Source: Balneolaceae bacterium
Lineage (GTDB): Bacteria; Bacteroidota; Rhodothermia; Balneolales; Balneolaceae
DNA length: 64,000 nucleotides
NCBI GenBank assembly: GCA_034521495.1
Contig: JAXHMK010000004.1
Location: 528,587 to 592,586 of the forward strand
Direction: 5' to 3'
Each line of letters opens with the position of its first letter. Within the stretch, counting starts at the first letter, position 1. Both the position numbers and the translations under genes were made by a program. Below are positions 59,030 through 64,000 of this stretch, in pieces. Below the pieces are notes generated by a model. The model worked only from the letters and a program-made list of their open reading frames with translations, did not search any database and was not told the DNA's origin.

Positions 59030-59980
59030 AAGAAAACGGATTTTAAATTCATCGATAAATCAGCCAAGGATATACAAATTTCATTGATTGACGGAGAGTT
59101 CGCGCCGGCGGTAAGAGGCGGGGCGTAATTATAAAATCTCTCAACAGTCATTTGTCAGAACTTTTTTTGGAGGACGAGTTTTCTATTTACCAATCTTGAA
59201 ACTCCTCTTTCAACACGTGATACGCGTCGGGAAAATAAAAAGTACTGCTTACGAGATACGATCCCGAATTTCATCCATAAAATTCCGAAAAAGTTTGTTT
59301 TTTCAATTGCGAACAACCATATCATGGATTATGGAGAAGCAGGGGTAGATTCGAAGCAGTCAGAGCGTTAAAAAACAATGGATTTCAATTTGCCAGGTGC
59401 AGGCCGAAATATTGATGAAGCCGGAAAACCAGCTATTATCGAATATGGTGAGTATAGTACTGGATTCCTGGCAGCAGCCGACCGAAGATACCTGGCAGCA
59501 AGCTCGAGGTCGACGGCAGGTGCTCTTCCGGCTCTTTGCGACACCTGGGTTCCCGAATCCGGGAACTCCGCGACCAGTGTCAGCATCTGGTGATTATTTC
59601 TATCCACATGGGAATGGAGTACATACCGATTCCAACACCGTCAATGAGAAAGTTGCTCATCCGATAGTCGAAGTGCAGGAGCCGAGGTGTGGTTTTCTTT
59701 CACCATGCGCATTTGTGTTAGTGGATATATAGTCAAGAATAATAAAATGACCATATGGGGAGCGGGTAACTTTCTGTTTCCCGGGATCGAGATTTTCCCT
59801 ATAAAGAGGTGGTTTGATACGGCAGTTTGGCAAATTCCGTACAATTTTTCCACAAACAAGTTAGAGTGTGAAGACGTGAAAGCATACAGGATGAAGCCGG
59901 ATGGAGTACCAATCAAATCTGACGAGAAAAGGAAGAGCGAATTCTCAGAAGAATCGAGAATCACAGCTCCTTGATTGGAA
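59030..59980 (+). pseudogene. CapA-family protein (poly-gamma-glutamate synthesis type), frameshifted
   Basis: Fragments follow the CapA metallophosphoesterase-like fold: DIQISLIDGEFAPAVRG, FTNLETPLSTRDTRREN, FVFSIANNHIMDYGEAGVDS, LPGAGRNIDEAGKPAIIEYG and finally KMTIWGAGNFLFPGIEIF. NLE, ANNHxxDYGE and the GNFLF-type end are diagnostic. A GC-rich stretch near 59470-59530 with two CTGGCAGCA units disturbs the middle. CapA proteins act in capsule export or anchoring. Many indels are present. Confidence 0.6.
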
Positions 59981-60152
59981 GTGAAGAGAATCTTCCGTGG
60001 CATATTTTAAGAAAGAAATGTGCTACGACTGTCTTATCTTCGGTTATTTGTCTCGAATTATATAGATATGATGCGTCGAAGAGGATTTATAAGCGTAATC
60101 TCACAAATGAGTTCATTCTGTTAAAGAACTCTTTCCAAAAGAGAACTTGAGT

Positions 60153-61199
60153 ATGCAAATATTAAAGATATTAAAAACAGCAAGAAGGATCGTTTACGTG
60201 GTTCTCCCAATAAATTCTGTTGTGGCTGATCTTTAGAAAGATTGATCTGTCTTCGCTATTTTCAAAACATGAAAAGTGCGAATCCATATTTCATCGGGTT
60301 GGCAATATTAGTTCGGCCTATCAGGATTTTGATGGGTTCCCTGCGATGGTACTTTTTAACTCGTTTTTACTCCAATGCGGACATATCTCTGTTCTATATG
60401 TATGAAGCAATTTTGGGGTCGCGTGGTGATTGGCTTTTTTACACCGGGTAGTATTGGCTGGGATGCATACAGGGGTAGCGGTAGTACGGAAAAAAGTTGC
60501 AAAATTATACGGTTGCACTTATCACAATTGTTCGCTGAAAAATTTGCAGCATTGATTGCGGTATTGTTGCTTGCTTCTGGAATATTTCCATTTATATCGG
60601 ATTACCTGGTACAAAACAAGGCGCTTCTTCGGAAATATATTACTGGGGCTTAGCGGCTATATTGGTATTTGCAATAAGCCTCTTTATTACTCATCAATTA
60701 AAGCTGCCTGTACGAAGGATTAGCAGTTTTTACTACAAAAGAGTTCAAAGAAGGATTGTGAATTCTATCTCAAATAAGAGCATTCGAAAAAAAATCAGGA
60801 GCGGATCTTGATTCCTCAGACAGTATACTTTCGGTCTAAGCAAAAAGCCAAAACTGGTGATCATTACGATGTTTTTACTTCTCTTTTAGTAATCTCGTGG
60901 TTTCCGGCTTTCAGGCCAAGTTCTCCCCTGGTTTTTGTTGCATTTAAATTATGCGATCAGTTTCATAATAAATCTGTTTGCTTCGCGCGGTCTTTTTTTT
61001 GCTGTTCATTATACCCATTTTCAATTGGAAGTCTTGGTGTTCGAGAGGGGCATTTATCGTCTTATTCGGACAGTTTTGGAGTTCCTATGGAGATTGCATT
61101 ACTGGTTAGCTTCTTTAATCTTTTTGGAATATTTCTGAATAATATTATTGGTGCCGGATTTTTATTTAGTGAAGGGTTGCAAAAAATATCCCGGATTTA
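60153..61199 (+). pseudogene. Flippase-like membrane protein (lysylphosphatidylglycerol synthase TM domain), frameshifted
   Basis: Frames join into a polytopic protein: LKTARRIVYVVLP, KIDLSSLF, NPYFIGLAILVRPIRILMGS, LRWYFLTRFYSN, VVIGFFTPGSIGWDAYR, AEKFAALIAVLLLASGIFPF and, near the end, YPFSIGSLGVREG and NNIIGAGFLFSEGLQ. The RWY, FTPGSIGWDAYR and GSLGVREG motifs belong to the UPF0104/flippase-like family, which has a proposed role in lipid or glycolipid translocation. Indels are dense. Confidence 0.65.
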
Positions 61200-61217
61200 A
61201 AAAAAGTATCGTATAGC

Positions 61218-62349
61218 ATGGATAAAATTCCATTCAATAAACCGCACTTAACAGCAAATAAACAACATATATTGAACAAGCTATCATGGGAAAAATTTCG
61301 GAAAATGGTGATTTTACAAAGAAGTGTCAATCGTTTTTTCAGCAGAGATACGGTTTTAAGAAAGCGTTACTAACCACATCTTGCACGGATGCCCTTGAAA
61401 TGTGTGCACTTCTGGCGAATATGAACCGGGGGAATGAGGTGATCATTCCATCCTACACATTTGTTTCAACGGCGCTGGCTTTTGTGAGAACAAGGTGCAA
61501 GCATAAAATTTGCAGACAGCCAGTTGAGTGCGCCGGTATGGATGAAGAAGAAATTGAATCACTTATTTCGGAACGAACAAAGGCGATCGTTCCGGTGCAT
61601 TACGCCGGTATTGCCTGCGATTTGGATATTATTATGGATTTGGCCAACCGTTACAATCTGTTGGTGATTGAAGATGCAGCGCAAGCCATCGAATCGAAGT
61701 ACAAAGATAAACCACTTGGAAGCATAGGTCACATGGCTGCCTTCTCTTTTCACAAACAAAAAATATCAATGCCGGTGAAGGTGGTTTGTTGGCTATTAAT
61801 GATGAACAATTTCCTTGATCATTCAGAAATTATATCTGGGAAAAAGGAACCAATCGTGCTGCCTTCTTCCGTGATGAGATTGATAAATATGGATGGGTGG
61901 ATGTAGGGTCATCGTTTTCTCCTTCTGAACTTACGGCTGCCTTCCTTTCGGCACAGAATGGGAAGCCTGGAGACGATCCAGAGAGACGCAAAGAGATTTG
62001 AACTATTATTACGAACACCTTTCACGCCTGGCGGATGATTTCGATGTTCAAATTCCGGTGGTCCCGGATTACGCCACGAATAACGGGCATCTGTTTACCT
62101 GGTTTGTTCATCGGAGAAAGAAAGATCCGGATTGATCGATTATCTGAAAACGAACAATATTTTGGCATATCCATTATCAATGCCTGCATAAGAGCAAATT
62201 TTATAAGGATCGATACGTAGGCCGGAGTTGCCAAATGCAGATATGTATACCGACAGGTTGGTAAGGCTGCCTTTCTCTTTATGCTTTCAGATGAGAAAAT
62301 ATTTAAAAATCACCTCTCTGGTGTATGAAATATTTCATCGATCTCTTTA
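61218..62349 (+). pseudogene. DegT/DnrJ aminotransferase, WecE/RffA-like, frameshifted
   Basis: It starts MDKIPFNKPHLTANKQHI. Then come KALLTTSCTDALEMCALLAN, RGNEVIIPSYTFVSTALAF, ISERTKAIVPVHYAGIACDL, VIEDAAQAIESKYKDKPLGS, HMAAFSFHKQK and, near the C-terminus, RELPNADMYTDRLVRLPF. This is the signature of dTDP-4-amino-4,6-dideoxygalactose transaminase, which makes the Fuc4N precursor of surface glycans with PLP. The internal-aldimine lysine region (SFHxTKN) is blurred by indels near 61760. It overlaps the convergent GT2 gene slightly. Confidence 0.75.
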
Positions 62350-63264
62350 ATGTAGTCGTCTAAATCCCATTTTTGCTGCTCTCTTAAATTGCAATAGGTA
62401 TTCCCGATAATACCAACGGCCAACAGGTTACGAACCGCCAAAGAAACTGATAAGAATAACGGTTGAAGCATAACCCGGAAAAGAATTGCCAAAAACAATT
62501 TTCTTTTTAGTAAGGTGTAGAGTATAAAGACAACCGAAAAGGAAAACCCAAAAACTCCTAATCCTCCCAGGGCCTTCAAGGCTGAATAATCGATGAAACT
62601 CTATTAGGGCTCAAGCTAAGATAAGTTTTCGCAGGGTGTATTGGCTTTTTCCGTAGGTACGTTAGTGGTGTTCAACCTCAACATTTGCAACTTAGAAGTA
62701 GCATTAACCAATAGGCTCGATACAGCGGGCATGGCATTGTAATTTCTTAACAATCTCCTTCACGTCCCTTGCTCATTAATTCGAAAAGCTGACTTGTAAA
62801 TGTTTTTTGGGCGTTTCTGATGAGAGAGTCAGCCTTACTGCTGATAAAATAACTTCCAATATTTCGCCAAAGACTGTGCTTTTTTTTGCTGAGAGGTGGT
62901 TATCCAAAAACAACTTCCAAGTCTTCATTCTCTTTAGTGGCCGAAAGCAGTTTTGGAATCTCTTTAACCGGGTGCTGTAGATCATCATCCATTGTGATAA
63001 TATAATTACCCGTGCACTTTTTAATCCCACAAGAAGAGCTGTATGCTTTCTCCTGGTTTTTTCGTAGTGTGATAGTAATTAGATGAAGATTCTCAGTTAA
63101 TTGCTTTAAAGTTCGAACAGTATCAAGAAAGAAAGGGCTGTCGTTGACGAGAATTACTTCAAATGATTGCTGAATCTGCTCCCGAGCTCAAAAATTTGTT
63201 CTACCAGAGTTTCTACGCTCTTTGTACTTTTATAAACGGGAATGACGATGGAGCATGAATCCAT
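62310..63264 (-). pseudogene. Family 2 glycosyltransferase, frameshifted
   Basis: It starts MDSCSIVIPVYKSTKSVETL and continues VEQIFELG, GNYIITMDDDLQHPVKEIPK (the DDD metal site, in a shifted frame) and a C-terminal two-helix membrane region GGLGVFGFSFSVVFILYTLL followed by IKEIDEIFHTPER. This is the polyprenyl-phosphate sugar transferase (GtrB/DPM-like) layout. At least four indels occur. Confidence 0.65.
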
Positions 63265-63290
63265 GAATGTTTTTTAAATAATATTCACAG

Positions 63291-64000
63291 TTAATTTATA
63301 TTAATTTTTTGAGCCGGTGTAAATGCATACCGGAAAAGACACCAAAGCGCCCATACACCATCTTTCCAATTAATTTTTTTTCCCTCCTCATATGTACGCC
63401 CTTTATAACTAATACCGACTTCATAAAATACAGGTTTAGGACGTAATCTTGAGAGTTTGATGGTTACCTCCGGCTCAAATCCAAATCTTTTCTCTTTCAG
63501 GTTAAGATGCTGTAGGTCTTCAAATTACTTATAACAAACTTCGATATCCGTGTGATTCAGATTTGTAATCATATTACAAAACCGGGTTATAATTTGATTG
63601 GCAATTGTATGCCAATAGTGGAGGTCCTGTGTGATCTCCGCTGATCAACCCGGCTGCCGTGAACGACATCGGCATTTGCTTCTATGATGGGTTTTAAAAG
63701 TTAGGGATATTCTTTCCGGTCGTCTTTGGGGGTGGGCGTAGTCTTGGATCAAGATATAATCGCCAGAAGCCTCTAAAACCGGTATGAAGGGTTCCGCCTT
63801 TATTCATTTTTTAGTGAAGAAACAAAGAATGATATCTCTCTTGCTTCAACTTCTTCAGCTTTCGTTCATGCGATAACACCATCCAACTACAGAATTCTTC
63901 TCGCGAAATTCATCGGGAAGTTCGCTTGAAAAAACACGATAAATTAAGCTTTCAACAAATTTTTGTTCGTTGAATACAGGAATTACAATACTGAGTTTAA
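63291..64000 (-). pseudogene. Family 2 glycosyltransferase, frameshifted, 5' end at window edge
   Basis: At the edge it reads LSIVIPVFNEQKFVESLIYR. Then, through several frames, it gives ILIQDYAHPQRRPE, NMITNLNHTDIEVCYK and EKRFGFEPEVTIKLSRLRPK, then FYEVGISYKGRTYEEGKKIN and WKDGVWALWCLFRYAF. The TNLNxTDxExCYK and GRTYEEGKKIxWKDG motifs are typical of dolichol-phosphate-mannose-synthase-like GT2 enzymes. The start lies one or two codons outside the window. Confidence 0.7.

Noticed and set aside
59460..59535. CTGGCAGCA repeats as a separate repeat family
   Set aside because: Only two units, inside the broken CapA gene. Probably local duplication or error.

Overview
The window looks like chromosomal DNA of a Bacteroidota-type bacterium, most likely a member of the Balneolota/Rhodothermota branch. 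This is inferred from the gene set (a GldA/GldF/GldG-like ABC operon with a DUF4340 gene, Tat-lipoprotein GH3, PD40/surface-antigen protein, Haem_bd protein, weak Shine-Dalgarno signals, a TTG-N19-TAnnTTTG promoter) and a moderately low GC content. No rRNA or marker comparison was possible.

1-16.2 kb is a defence and mobile-DNA island ending at a tRNA-Phe gene. In order: a broken conserved protein with a coiled coil; a frameshifted subtilase and a convergent frameshifted AAA ATPase that together look like the IetS/IetA pair; an intact phospholipase D-SNF2 helicase fusion; a complete AbiEi/AbiEii toxin-antitoxin module with operator-like repeats; a remnant of a DQ-repeat regulator; a Y-family polymerase divergent from a small conserved gene; a SRAP (HMCES/YedK) gene; two broken hypothetical genes; and an excisionase-like HTH gene. 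A 60-bp relic of a second polymerase 3' end left of AbiE shows that the module sits between pieces of rearranged DNA.

16.2-51.2 kb is mostly intact chromosome: recJ, a sulfotransferase, a large surface protease-like protein, an Nramp transporter, a BaeRF-like protein, ackA, secG, two MscS channels, a catalytically dead SRAP paralogue, a DEAD-box-like protein that has lost its ATPase motifs, a sodium/solute symporter, dnaN, a SAM hydroxide adenosyltransferase, a methyltransferase, argS, the Gld-like ABC operon, a haem-binding protein, a glycosyltransferase and a GH3 enzyme. Three short elements with common ends (GAGRASTTACCCC) and 9-10 bp target duplications lie here. One splits a small ORF that can be rejoined exactly.

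51.4-64 kb holds an IS4-type transposase remnant and a surface-polysaccharide cluster in which every gene is broken by many indels: a GT39-like membrane protein, an ATP-grasp ligase, two tandem CapK/phenylacetate-CoA-ligase-like genes, CapA, a flippase-like protein, a WecE/RffA-like aminotransferase and two GT2 enzymes. Motifs are conserved between the indels, so either the sequence is locally poor or the decay is recent. Single-base slips in recJ and in the Nramp gene argue for at least some sequence errors.
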